64,000 nt of DNA from Terebella lapidaria (Eukaryota > Annelida > Polychaeta > Terebellida > Terebellidae): positions 17,914,694 to 17,978,693 of the forward strand of contig OX424570.1 in the NCBI GenBank assembly GCA_949152475.1. The letters run 5' to 3'. This document shows, piece by piece, positions 33,012 to 45,090 of this stretch (position 1 is its first letter; every line of letters begins with the position of its first letter). The notes under the pieces are model-generated. The model was given only the letters and a program-made list of their open reading frames with translations. It had not been told where the DNA came from and made no database searches. The position numbers and the translations under genes were made by a program.

Positions 33012-34939
33012 AGACGTAACATGACACCGGAACAAAGTTTGCAGCTCTTATTTGAAGAATGATGTACCTATTTTAAATTCAGTTATAACTCCTTCTATAT
33101 CTCCGCTACATATTCTGTGAAAATGTGCATAACGAAACACATTTTTCGTTATGTACACAGGTGAAGTACATCAAAATAAGTGACAGATGTAACAGGACGC
33201 TAAAATACTTTTTAAAGTAAATATATGTGCATACAAAATCTTTTTAACCATGAAATGTAAGTTTGAATCTATTACCTCCAAAATACAGCCAAATTTTGAT
33301 GATTTCAATAATAAACGCAAAACACAACATTTTGCAATAGAAACAAAGCCCGACCAAATACTTTATCAAAAGACACACTGGCGTCATCAGGGGCAGACAG
33401 TGTGGTAAATGTAGTTGTTTCTACTGTACACCTGATGGTATTAGTATACAACTGCCCAACAACCTATGAATATAATTTGGAAATCCGAAACAAACCCCAT
33501 GGAATAGATATATGACAAGTACATAAGTACCTAATCACAAGCCAAAAGGCTATGATGGTTTTTCTTGACGAAATCAAGCGTAATATTATTTTCAAACACA
33601 TATGGCAATTATATTTCAAATGAATTTCAGGGAAAAGGCCCATAAAGAAATTCGCGTCCACGTTACGTCTAATGATGGGGACGACATAACGAGGATAACA
33701 CATTTTGGAGTCTTCGTTACATCTGCAAATGTCACACCAGTTTATGATTCTTTGATCATTTATCATGAATATAACAGTGTGATATGTAGGATTCACAATA
33801 CAAAAAGTCAGAAGGTGTAAAGAAGTGGATAGAGCGTGGAATGTTGAAAATACAATAAAATAAATAAATTGTCCAGATGTAACCATGACTCGTTGTGTCC
33901 ATGTTACGTCGAAAATGAAATATTCCATGTTACGTCTTCGCATAAAAAACATGCAGGCAGAACAGAGAATACGTCTGATATTATACACATTCAGAAAGTC
34001 GAGATGTAACAAGGACACCAACATCGTGTCTCTGTTACGTCTTGTGGCTGATTTCACATAGTGGCGTGAACACTCCCTATGCCCGATGACTAGTTACTGG
34101 CAATGGGATCCATTTAATTCATATAGCGTGATGTGATTCTGAATGCGCATAACACACAATCGGATGCTGGGATATAATGATAAATATGGCTAGATGTAAC
34201 ACGGACGCAAACGACTGCACAACCCATCGTTATTTCAAGCGAATTTGGTCAGATGTAACTATACTATTTCGGCCCTTTTGGAGGGCACCCTCACCGGGTC
34301 GATGTGCTCGTAGTTCGCAGAGGAAAGAAGGCAAGTGGGTCGCATGTATTCAAACCCATTGCTGGCAGTCGGAACAGTTGTAAAATACATTGATGATAAT
34401 AATAAAAAGTTAAGTAGTGTTTGTGGTGAACCATCACATAATATGAACTTATGTGATTGTGTAAAGATCTGTCTGGCCATATTTTGTGTATAAGTGATCA
34501 ATATCCTCTATATTTCTTTTCAGTGGATTTGAACTTATTTATATTTCCATTTAAATCGTCTGTTTTGATGCAATTGTCAGACGTAACACGAAGGACACGA
34601 AGCGTTACGTCTTAGACATTGGCAAATAATATCTAAATTTTATATTGAAAACTATCCACGTGTAAATATTACCTCGAAAACCAAAAAGTATGTCTACACT
34701 GCTACATAAGTCTTATTGAACAAAGCCTGAAGGAAGGCACTATTGAAAAGACACGAAAAAAATAGCCATTGTCCTATAAATTTCCTAGGTCTTATGACGT
34801 TCTTCTTCATATGCCTCGACAATTTTATTTATAAGCATGGGAAGTTATTTCCCAATAATTTTTTTACATTGTCAGAAACTGAATCAAGATAATCTGTGTT
34901 GTAGATAACAAAATGGCACGCATTTTACACAGACGTAAC
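33012..34939. repeat. Irregular cluster of AGAYGTAAC motifs, 14 sites
   Basis: AGAYGTAAC occurs on + at 33012, 33185, 33875, 34002, 34192, 34251, 34579 and 34931. Its inverse GTTACRTCT occurs at 33662, 33716, 33929, 34034 and 34604, with a one-mismatch site at 33903. Several sites extend to AGAYGTAACANGGACRC. Spacing is irregular (25 to 480 bp), both strands are used, and the sequence between sites is not repeated, so this is not a tandem array. It starts about 120 bp outside the right end of the Kolobok-like element. Confidence 0.8.
33282..33500 (-). repeat. Partial copy of the 364-bp dispersed repeat
   Basis: AACATTTTGCAATAGAAAC, AAGACACACTGGCGTCATC and CAACTGCCCAACAACCTATG match the 58268-58995 units with scattered changes. 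It lies inside the motif cluster. Confidence 0.7.
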
Positions 34940-34984
34940 GAAATAATGCCTGAAAGTAAATCCCTATCCATAGCTATATGATGG

Positions 34985-35045
34985 GCATAGCTATATGATG
35001 GGCATATTTTCTGACTGTCCGTCTTTCAAAGTGCAGACAATAATA
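34985..35045. repeat. Isolated degenerate satellite fragment
   Basis: GATGGGCATATTTTCTGACTG followed by GTGCAGACAATAATATA resembles the monomer of the 21-kb array in the same orientation as that array. Confidence 0.45.
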
Positions 35046-36124
35046 TAACAATAGTATGTTTTATTAAGATTCTTAAAAAAAACATGCTAAATATCAGAAT
35101 GTCAATTGATTGTTTTCGGGCCGTGGGGTCACGTCAAGCACATTTGTCTTACTTGATTGACTGGATTTCTTACTTGATTTCTGCAAACTCCGTTCTACAT
35201 CTCGAATCACACAGTTTGCAATAGACCAATCCAGATTATGTGCCAGAAAACAACCTCGTCAGTCTGCGCACATGCCTTAATTACATGTATAATTTGCGTT
35301 TACACAAAAATGAACAAAACGTCATGCATGTACTGGAATGTCACGTCACGCAGCCCTGATAAATTTTTGCCTCCATAATCAGTGAGAGCCTTATAGTTCA
35401 CATCATAATGGTACTGATATAGTATACAACCTTCCTATAGCCTCGGGATGTGACAGTGTCAATGAATATTGAAGCTACGCCCGCGGGAAATATTTCGCTC
35501 ACACTAGCACATCTATAGAGTGAAATGTTTTGGTTTGTTGTCCAGGACAACAGGCAACAGATGTTCCATTATTATACTGGGTAAATGAATTAAAGCCAAT
35601 TCAACCTCGATGGCGCACGCTTACAATTTCACATTCCCCAAACTAAATATTATGCCTCCTTTCAACTCCAGAGATATTATGAATACCGTTAATAATACAC
35701 CATTGAACAGTATGAATTTAAATTTTGTTTGCACAACACAAATAAGAAAATGGGGACATGGAGTAGAATGTTTTAAGTCCACTGTTGTGCCACACAGTTG
35801 CTGCGTCCATTGTTAATATTGCTACGTGTGGTGACCAGGACTTTAGGGGTCTCACGATCGAGGGATAGTACCAACCATGACAGATCGTAATGTCACAAAA
35901 TATACAAATATATCGTTTGATCACGTGATGGGTTTGAAACAGCTATATGGTCCTTAAATTTTACCCAGTCCATAATAATGCATAATGATTGCATATTTTG
36001 TGGTCGTCCAATTTTCGGCAGCAAACACCAGGGAATAACACTCAGTTGTGAACATCCGATAGTCCAACTCGCGATAAACCATGTGGTACAAACTGTACTA
36101 TCGCACTGTGGGATAGATCGTGAG

Positions 36125-36210
36125 TATCAGAGTATTGGGCTGTCGGAAAGTCGGACTGTCGGACGGTCAGAAAACATATCCCCATCATTCCCGGCCCCTC
36201 AGGGCCGGGT
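36125..36210. repeat. Isolated satellite fragment and GC hairpin
   Basis: GTCGGACTGTCGGACGGTCAG and AAAACATATCCCCATCATT match the inverse monomer of the 37.6-kb array. It abuts CCCGGCCC-CTCA-GGGCCGGG (36190-36209), a perfect 8-bp stem with a 4-base loop. Confidence 0.65.
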
Positions 36211-37515
36211 ATATGTGATTGTCGTTGACCTCACCCTATGTATCTCCTGTCTTCCGATTTCTCCGGACGACTCTCTTAGATTCAGCATACACTGGTGTGG
36301 GTTTCGCAAATTTGCGATAAAACCCGGTACATCCCGTTAAACTGATCGAAGAACACTGCTGGCTTTAATGTATTAATAACAGTAATTGCATGACAATGGA
36401 GAGCGCTGTTTTGAATTAGTTTGCGGCTGGTATGCGCAAGTGCAATTACCGAATCTCCTACCAGTTATCTTGGAACTCGCATAAGTCTGACCTGGTTTAA
36501 TTACTATAATTACCTATATTACTACGCCAACACGTAACCAGTAGAAATATGTTGTATTGCAGCGATGGACAGTGATACATTAGTTGTAATCATTTCAGAC
36601 AATAGTTTGAAATTCTCTTTCCGAATTGATTTCATTGTATCAGGCCTATTAGGCTACTTCTCTGAATATCACTGGGGATTATTTGTAGGCAATGAGCTTA
36701 GTCTATAGCATAATGAATGTGAAGCATGAAAATTGCTTTACAAGCGCGACCGCATTAAATAGCCAAGACCACCGTGACGAAGCCGAGCTTTTACCGTACC
36801 CCAGTCGTTGAAATAATTAGCTAATAAAGGCATAATTTTCCTATTTTATATGAACCCTATTATATAATTTTATTATTCCCAGGGGCCTAGGGTGCAGAAA
36901 CTACACATCTATTCATTGTAATAGGCCTAAACGTATTCATCAAATCCTGCCACCTGTTTATAAATATTTAAAGGGAGTGGAAATTCGTTTTTGTGCATCA
37001 TTCATGATAGGCTGTTATGCCCTATCGATAATTTTCTTGCATATCTACGGGAAGGGGTTAGACCCGACCAGATTGCGGAAAGTGTTAAGAAGATTATAAA
37101 GGCGCTTTGTGTATACCCATAGTGATGTTTGGAGGATATTGGTAATGCGGGATTTTAAACTAGAAGGTTCAGAGTTCTGGGGCGACTTATGGAACTGGAA
37201 TTCAGTGGGATGTTTTTAACAGAGCCCGGCTAGCAATCTTGGTATCTGACAAAGATACAGTACATCTAAATAGACTTGGGGGAGATGAATTGGCTGAGGA
37301 TGCACACAATTTCAACACAATTTCCCATATCATTTACTTTGATGTGACTGATTGTCTGACTTTCTATATGAACTGCATACATATCGGTATGACTTATTCA
37401 TATGGAAATAAAATGTGTACCCAAGTTTTATGGGACATCTTCTTACAATGTGAACTCGACATTGAGTATTGTGAGTCCATAGAAAACATGTAAATATAAA
37501 AGGGCCGGGTTTTCT

Positions 37516-37539
37516 GCCATGTTTTTCTAAAAACATGGC
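37516..37539. repeat. Perfect 11-bp-stem palindrome at the array border
   Basis: GCCATGTTTTT and AAAAACATGGC are separated by two bases, 20 bp before the satellite array starts. A GGGCCGGGT sequence lies just upstream, as also at 36203. Confidence 0.7.
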
Positions 37540-37559
37540 GTTATACTTGTATACTATAT

Positions 37560-38805
37560 CTTTGTCTGCAGTCGGATGGTCTGAACGAAATCAATGTACC
37601 TGTTAGGTTTGCGATGATTGCAGTCGGACTGTCGGACGGTCAGAAAACATACCCCCATCATGTACCATATCATTGTCTGCAGTCGGATGGTCTGAACGAA
37701 ATTAAAGTACCTTTTAGTTATGAGATGTCTGCAGTCGGACGATCAGAAAACATGCCCCATCATGTTCTATATCATTGTCTGCAGTCGGATGGTCTGAACG
37801 AAATCAATGCACCGTTTAGTATTAAGCTGTCTGCAGTCGGACTGTCGGACGGTCAGAAGACATATCCCCATCATGTACTATATCTTTGTCTGCAGTCGGA
37901 TGGTCTGAACGAAATCAATGCACCCTTTAGCATTAAGCTGTCTGCAGTCGGACTGTCGGACGGTCAGAAAACATGCCCTCATAATGTACTATATCATTGT
38001 CTGCAGTCGGATGGTTGCGGAAGGAAATCAATGCACCCTTTAGTATTGAGATGTCTGCAGTCGGACGGTCAGAAAACATACCCCCATCATGTACTATATC
38101 ATTGTCTGCAGTCGGACGGTCTGAACAAGATTAAAGTACTTTTTAGTTATGAGATGTCTGCAGTCGGACTGTATCATTGTCTGCAGTCGGATGGTCGCGG
38201 AAGGAAATCAATACATCCTTCAGTATTGAGATGTCTGCAGTCGGACTGTCGGACGGTCAGAAAACATACCCCCATCATGTGCTATATCATTGTCTGCAGT
38301 CGGATGGTCTGAATGAAATTAATGTACTTTTTAGTTATGAGATGTTTGCTGTCGGATGGTCGGACGGTCAGAAAACATGCTCCCATCAGGTACTATATCA
38401 TTGTCTGCAGTCGGGTGGTCTGAACGAAATCCATGTACCCTTAAGTTCAGTATTGAGATGTCTCCAGTCGGACTGTCGGAAGGTCAGAAAATATGCCCCC
38501 ATCCTTTACTATATCATTGTCTGCAGTCGGATGGTCTGAACGAAATCAATGTACCTTCTAGTTATGAGATGTCTGCAGTCGGACTGTCGGGCGGTCAGAA
38601 AACATATCCCCATAATGTACTATGTCATTGTCTGCAGTCGGATGGTCTGAACGAAATCATTGCACCCTTAAGTTTAGTATTGAGATGTCTGCAGTCGGAC
38701 TGTCATGACTGTCGGATGGTCAGAATACATACCCCCATCATTATTATATCATTGTCTGCAGTCGGATGGTCGCGGAAGGAAATACATGTAAATGCACCCT
38801 TCAGT
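37560..38805. repeat. Satellite array 2, inverse orientation to the 21-kb array
   Basis: About eleven monomers of 100-120 bp with GTCTGCAGTCGGATGGTC and GACTGTCGGACGGTCAGAAA. They are more diverged from each other than those at 21-24 kb, and no higher-order period was noticed. The long plus-strand open frames correspond to the minus-strand ones of array 1 and are treated as a by-product of the repeat. Confidence 0.85.
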
Positions 38806-38852
38806 ATTAATAATAATAATAATATTAATAATAATAATAATATATATATATA
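38806..38852. repeat. AAT/AT microsatellite
   Basis: Runs of AAT units pass into (AT)n immediately after the satellite array. Confidence 0.85.
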
Positions 38853-39381
38853 TTACATTTTTAAAATGTGTGGAGTAAGATACGCTACATGGGCCACAAA
38901 GTGTAACTAGATTAATCCGTTGAGATTCATGAAGGTGAAGTCTAGGTTCATGTTTTGTCAGTTTCGGGAATCACATACGGTGCATTTTTGGTGACCTTCA
39001 ACTTGGCCTATTTTCATATGCAAACCAGTGCGAAGGTGATGACTACGTAATCAAACATCACCGAAACTCGGTAGCACTTGCCAAAATTAGGTGGCCTCAA
39101 TAGTTATCACCCCGAATGTCACCCAACACGAATACCAAACTGTCGAAATATGAAAAATATAATTTTGATGTGTCCATATGTGAGCGTACGATCTCGGCCC
39201 CTAATATTATACTTCTCTAAATTCCAAGATAATTTTTTGAAAAATCACCGTCAAATGCTTATTACTACAAATAATTCAGATCAATGATACACATGGTTTA
39301 TATAACAGCCCTAAAAGAAACGTGAGACTATTCCATGTCTAAATTGTACTGAATATCCAGTCAATCCGAATCAGATCTCAA

Positions 39382-40565
39382 TTAGATCCCTTGGATGTCG
39401 ATTTCTCGTAGACCAGGGTTTCCTCCTGTTGAGCAGCTGTCATGTAGATCCAATCTCATGAGAGTTGACTTCACATTTGGTATTGTCATTCTATTGACAG
39501 CTAACCCGACACATGTCGAAGGATCGTCCCCGTTGGGTCCAATTACTGGTCCATCACAGGCAAATGGCATCTGAAATATAAGCGTTACATTGAAAATACC
39601 ATTATGAATCATAAAGTCTGAGGTCTGAAGCAAATTTCATCAATACTGAAGCAGCAAAATGCGACCATGGGCATCAGGAGAGCATTCAACGGCAGCCACA
39701 TTCAAGACAAAAATATTAAATATTACACACCATGGTCTCACCGTAAGCGTGGCGCCATTGCTGAAGGTGATGTCAGTGCCTGTGTACTGGTCCCTGCGAA
39801 TACATCTGCTCCATATCGATACTGATATAAAAAGAATCTCATCTTGGAAGTTTATAACCAACCAGGCACCGGAATTCTCGCCAACGGATGCCCATGCAGC
39901 ATTGATTCCAGGTTCGTAATTCTTATTATATACAGCAGAACACGGATATCCGGAGATAGCAGATGAAGCAGTGCAAGTCGTGCCCGGTCTCAGAATGACA
40001 TTTTCAAATGGGGATGCTGAAAATTGTAATAACATCAATCCTAGTAACGATACTATTGCTGAAAAAGATCATATTATCCTTGCATCATATAGAAGAGTGA
40101 TGAATGCAAGAAACTATTCAATGTACGTTTGTAATTTGATTAAACATGTCCATGATTAGTCTAAAATTATATAAATCTCCTCGAAAGGAGTATGGTCTGA
40201 TTTGGACATTTGGAAGTACATTATATACCTTGAAATATTAAATAGTCCATACCTCTTTGTCGGATCATGGATTGGCTGGTGGCTGAAGACACCAAGTCGC
40301 TCTCTTCAGCGTGTACCAACAATTCACAAATGTATGGTGTATATGGTTGATTATTCAAAACATTTGCTCCCTGACATTCAAACAAGGAACTACAGAGTGT
40401 CGCACACTGTCTAGTACTGGTCACGTCCAGTGCAACAATAGGTGGCATCGACATTAATCTCTCATTCTTACGAATTTTGAACTTGTCAGAATTAAAATCT
40501 TTCATGGCATATCCACTGCTGATTTGTGTCCATATAATAATCCAAGCTATAAACGGCGGATGCAT
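39382..40565 (-). CDS. Secreted PAN plus discoidin-like protein A, three exons
   Basis: Exons are 40565-40253, 40016-39742 and 39570-39382, all with GT-AG introns in matching phases (1, then 0), giving 258 residues. Residues 1-20 form a signal peptide (hydrophobic I-A-W-I-I-I-W). Residues ~42-104 look like a PAN/apple module, with cysteines at 54, 58, 64 and 80 and the block F-E-C-Q-G-A-N-V. From ~105 a beta-sandwich domain of discoidin (F5/8C) type follows: C-T-A-S-S, G-A-W-L-V-I-N-F and the terminal G-L-R-E-I-D-I-Q-G-I. Such domains bind sugars or phospholipids outside the cell, so a secreted lectin-like or adhesive role is likely; the ligand is unknown. Two paralogues lie at 48.4-49.8 and 51.7-53.2 kb on the same strand. 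Confidence 0.8.
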
Positions 40566-40569
40566 TGTT

Positions 40570-41890
40570 GAGATCTTGATGTACTCATCACAATGAATTC
40601 CTCAGCGATGCGGTGGTTCCTTCCCGTTCTTTTTTGACCACAATCTAAACCCAGGATATGATTGTGTATGATGGCAAGTGTTGGGTCGGTACCTCAGGTG
40701 TAATATGCAAATTTTTCATGCACATGCCTCCTCTCCTGTAGCGTAAATCCTGCTGTGATTACCACAAGTAAAAATCATAAAATATTCATCGGTAATGATT
40801 GTTCTCAGTTGATCCCCGTTCACACATTGATCTCCTTTACGCCCCATAGCGAGCGACGCCTCCCATATTGAAGTAAAAGTTATTGACCACGTCGAAGTCA
40901 GTAGCCAACTTACCTTATACCATCTTCCTGTAGCTATGTGTGAGATAATGCACAGATACAGACCAAGTGATATCACTATCTGTTAGAGGGCGTAGCCGAG
41001 AACATATGGTGATATATCTATCGAGTGTCACCAGTGTATAATCTCCCATAAATCTCGAGATCATGACAACAAAATAATTAGTGATATCAATGGCGACTAT
41101 GTGAGATATCACACGTTAATCCTACGCTAGGCACACCATGACCGAATAACCATTTTCGAGGCATTGTATTATTCTCTGACATTTTTGGCGCATTGTTTAA
41201 TGGCTCATTGTTCCATTTATTTCACAAGAATGCCGTATTTTATATCATTATTTAATAAATCCCCATTCAACACACCACAATGTACTATTTGACCCTGAGT
41301 CATTTGATAGATGTTTATCATGGAAACTAGCCCCCATTCGCTGCAGAATATAGTTTCTTTTTGAAGTTGTTAACTTCAGAAGCTGCCTGTAAAAAAGATC
41401 ACAAACGTTTCACGATTGTTCTAATGTTGTTCCATGTTGATAAGAGTGACTTTGACATATAACCCCTCCCCCCCCCCCCCTCCGAACTCCATTCCAACAT
41501 AAATGGCTGTTTATTGGCAAACCAACCTCACAAAATCGGGGTTATTATAGGTTACATTTACTAACAATGAAACAACTTGCAGCATATAACACATACCATG
41601 TTTCATTGAGGAATTTGCAATACTCTCACGTGGCCAGTTTACGCCCCAAGTTTCACAGACACAAGATCAGTTGGATATACTAGATACACGCAAAATGCAC
41701 TAAATATTATAAATGCATATACGACAATCAAGCACAAGTGTTATGCCATACGAACGAAAATATACATGTCCTATCGTTTTGGGACATGCTAGCATGTTGG
41801 TCATCATACTATAGGTACGGTTCCATCCTGTTGCTGATGTCTCGCATGATTCGCACACATGTTTATTGAATCACATATGATCCGATTTGG
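40570..41890. other. No gene seen; upstream region of gene A
   Basis: Short frames only. It includes a C-run near 41470. Confidence 0.5.
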
Positions 41891-41892
41891 GA

Positions 41893-41998
41893 AATACAGC
41901 TGAGACGTGGAATCAATACCCAGTATTAAGTATTCCGAGCAAACAAAACAGGGTCCGTTATCCAATCTCATAGTCCGGGGACAGAAAGTCATATCAGG
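41893..41998 (-). repeat. Truncated 3' tail of the Penelope-like family
   Basis: It matches 17300-17406 in inverse orientation, including CCCAGTATTAAGTATTCCGA and GGGACAGAAAGTCATATCA. No RT is adjacent. Confidence 0.7.
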
Positions 41999-42105
41999 CA
42001 TACAAGCTGAATTTCATATTAAAATAATACCGTGATACTGAACAAGACCGTAGAATAATAAAATATGATTCTAAGTTGTCTAAATTGTACAATACGATGA
42101 CAAAA

Positions 42106-42210
42106 CGGAAAAGATCGAGTTTGAACTGGCGGAAGAATACAAGGGAGCTCGAGACCGAAGGTCGAGTGCTTTCTGATGTTCTTCCGCCAGTTCAAACGAG
42201 ATCTTTCCCG
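42106..42210. repeat. Inverted repeat with perfect 18-bp core stem
   Basis: TTTGAACTGGCGGAAGAA (42120-42137) pairs with TTCTTCCGCCAGTTCAAA (42179-42196). Weaker pairing continues outward over GGAAAAGATC / GATCTTTCC. The loop contains the dyad CTCGAGACCGAAGGTCGAG. Confidence 0.75.
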
Positions 42211-42219
42211 TGTGCTGGA

Positions 42220-44140
42220 AAACACACGAAACAGGTTTTGTTTTAATCACATGCTATGAATTTATGATTCTGAAATATCTGAAAAGCCAACCCCTGTAAA
42301 TCAGAGTGAAATTGTACCAAAGATTGCTAAAACTTCTTACCATCTTTGATTGTACTCAAGGACCCCTTCTACTCATGAGTAGAAGATTTGTGAATATGTG
42401 CGTTGCTAGGAAACAGTATAAACAATGCAGATCACCAGGTCGTCAAATACGTATTATGACGTCACAGTGGTTGTACGTTTTCTGCATGGTTATATGTTAC
42501 TAAGGCTTAATCGGGTGAAGTTACATTGTCACGTCATAGAACACTCGTGCTTTCATTGTTGTTTCACATAAAAAAAGCGCATGTGAATATGTGAAATGTG
42601 AAGCAAAAATGTGAAGAAAAAAAATAGTGCAAACATGATGTTTCCGGCAAAGGTTAGATCTATCACACTGTTGGAAATCACTGTCTGTTCCTACTGTTTG
42701 TAGTTTGAGATAAATTCATAGCATGTGATAACATAAGGTGCAATGCAATTGACATCTGTCCAGTGGGTTTTCTTCTTTCACCATTCAATTCATTCTATTC
42801 AAGTGCCTGCGGCTAATCATGCGCTCTTATCTCTATTCTTCCATGAAAAGCTACAATATGCAAGTGACAATCGACCACAATGGCATTTCCAGACGACTGA
42901 TTGATAAAGGCACAGTCTTGTAACTCATTTATCAAGTGTAAATGTATGGTTTGATTGGGAATTCATTGTGTGACATTCAAAGCACATCCGTAAATCCCTC
43001 AGCCCAATCATCGACCTGGGACCATTTACTCCGTATTAATAATTATATTATCTCCATAAACAACATTATTCATGGTGTTTTTACTTGTTCTGCGTTGATA
43101 GGTGAAAAAAATCCATACTTCCTGGAAAATTCCACTCATTGTTTACATTATTATATTATCTCCATGAACAACATTGTATACCACGTTATATAACAGTTAC
43201 CATCAACTCCGTGGACTATTAACTTTGATTAGTAAAAACGCCAATATCGATATATTATGTTCACACAAAATAAACTTCGTTTTCGAAAAATGACTCGATT
43301 GCGCAATGTAGATATACTGTAGTAGATGATGTGAATGTGGTTACATTCCTTTCCCATTGGCGATTTTTTGGTGGGATTTGGTGATATTTCATTAATTGGT
43401 ATCTCAATTGGTATGAATCGGGCACCATTGTATACATTTTTAATTGCAACGAGGTAGATCAGATAAATAAACTTGAAACTTTAATTTCACTTTGCGACTG
43501 CATGGATTTCACGTATATTGTGGCTAAATTATCCCCACGTTGGAGATTATCTGGATGTCGTATATATTTTAATATTTGGAAATTAATTATGTAAATCGGA
43601 GATTGATTGTTCTAACATGAGATAATATAATAAGCTTGATATACTTCTCCCGTATTCAATTTTAAAGCTGCTGCCTTCGAATGTATGCAATATTTTTTTT
43701 CAAAACCAATTTTTTGTTAAACACATCTAATGCAATATTACAAAAAGTGTGCTCAATGATTTTGACGATTACACTCCGTCCGAGTTGTCTTTTCTTCCGT
43801 TTTAGTGCCCATTTTGTACCGGTTTTGTAAATAAACAAACGAAGTGTATCCATCAAACCGGAATGTAAACAAATGCACAAATCGCGCTTAAAAGTCCACA
43901 TCGAGTACATTTTCCAGCTCGTATGTACATATATAGTGTAGTTGTGAGAAAATAATCAGTTTTATACCATGATGTGCGTGGAATTGTCAGTCTATCTCGC
44001 ACTTCTATGCTTCGTTTACATCTGCTTGTGATGGATACAGTTCATGTATTTACGCGATAACCGCCTGTTCAAATGAGCAAAATTTCCCTGAGAACTGGTT
44101 ATTTTCATACATTTGATGTATGTTTCATTCAGTTAGCTTA
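42220..44140. other. No gene seen
   Basis: AT-rich, short frames. A ~25-bp motif around ATTATATTATCTCCATRAACAACATT occurs twice (43042 and 43148). Confidence 0.5.
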
Positions 44141-44179
44141 GCATGTTTAGTATGAAATATAAAACTTGTTTAACTGATT

Positions 44180-45090
44180 TCGAAGGCTGCTGCTTTAATT
44201 CCCTCAGTAGCATGACACCAGTGTCGCAAGCATCTGGTGTGTCCGTTTCACAACTCATTGTGCAGCACATGAGCACAACATGGCTAACCACGCCTATACA
44301 GATGATCACCAGGTGTAGCTGCGCTGCTTCATCTCTGACTGACAACGCTCCTGCCATGGAAAGTTGCGTCAATGACATTTTTACCTGGATGAAAAAGACG
44401 CGCTTAAAAATGGATGATGCAAAAACTGAATGCATTCTGTTCGGTACTCGGCACGTGTCGAATAGATAGTTATATCACATCTCCATCCAGCTACCTGGGT
44501 TAGAAATTTAGGAGCTTTATTTGACTAACACTAGTTTGTCTATGAAATATCAAATGAAATCCAACTGCCAAGCGAACTTTGGCCAGCTCTACAGCAAGAT
44601 CCGTAAAATTCCAGACGATCGCAGTGCTGAGACACTTATTCTCCATGCCTCGGTACACAGCGATCTAGATTAAGGAAATGAAATACTCTTCGAACTCGGA
44701 GTACCAGAACACTTCACGGATGCAAATGGTCCAAAATACAGCAGCCAGGATACTGTGTAGTATGCTGTATATACTGGGCAAAAATACGATCATATCAGGA
44801 GAGCTCTTCAACTTTTACACTGGTTACCTGTAGTCTTCCACATCAGGTACAAAATCGCAGCCATACCTTTCAAGCCATGAACGGCATGGACTTCGGCATA
44901 TGTCAGACTTCATCTCCATTAAAAGAAACATTCGGCCCGACGCCATCTTTCTCTGCGTTCCCAGGACTCAGTAACACGGCGTTTCCGGCAGCTGCTCTTG
45001 TTGTATGGAACTCACTACCTGCAGACTGGCGTAATGTGATTGACTTTTCTTTGTGAAAAAAGTCTTATAACACATTATTTTATTTGTGTT
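44180..45090 (+). pseudogene. Non-LTR (LINE) retrotransposon RT relic
   Basis: One frame carries H-N-M-A-N-H-A-Y-T-D-D (about 44268-44300), a changed Y-A-D-D box. A second continues with C-V-N-D-I-F-T-W-M then L-K-M-D-D-A-K-T-E-C-I-L-F-G (44365-44450), the thumb region typical of CR1/L2/RTE-like LINEs. Farther on, broken frames show L-H-W-L-P-V-V, F-Q-A-M-N-G-M and A-A-L-V-V-W-N-S-L-P (about 44810-45030), the usual LINE C-terminal end. Stops and frameshifts occur throughout. The clade cannot be fixed by eye. No target duplication or tail was found. Confidence 0.7.

Noticed and set aside
33464-34057. 197-codon minus-strand frame as a gene
   Set aside because: The composition is not protein-like, it overlaps a dispersed repeat and the AGAYGTAAC cluster, and there is no recognisable domain.
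37614-38910. Plus-strand frames of 120-232 codons in satellite array 2
   Set aside because: Same repeat effect as in array 1; frames break whenever monomer length changes.
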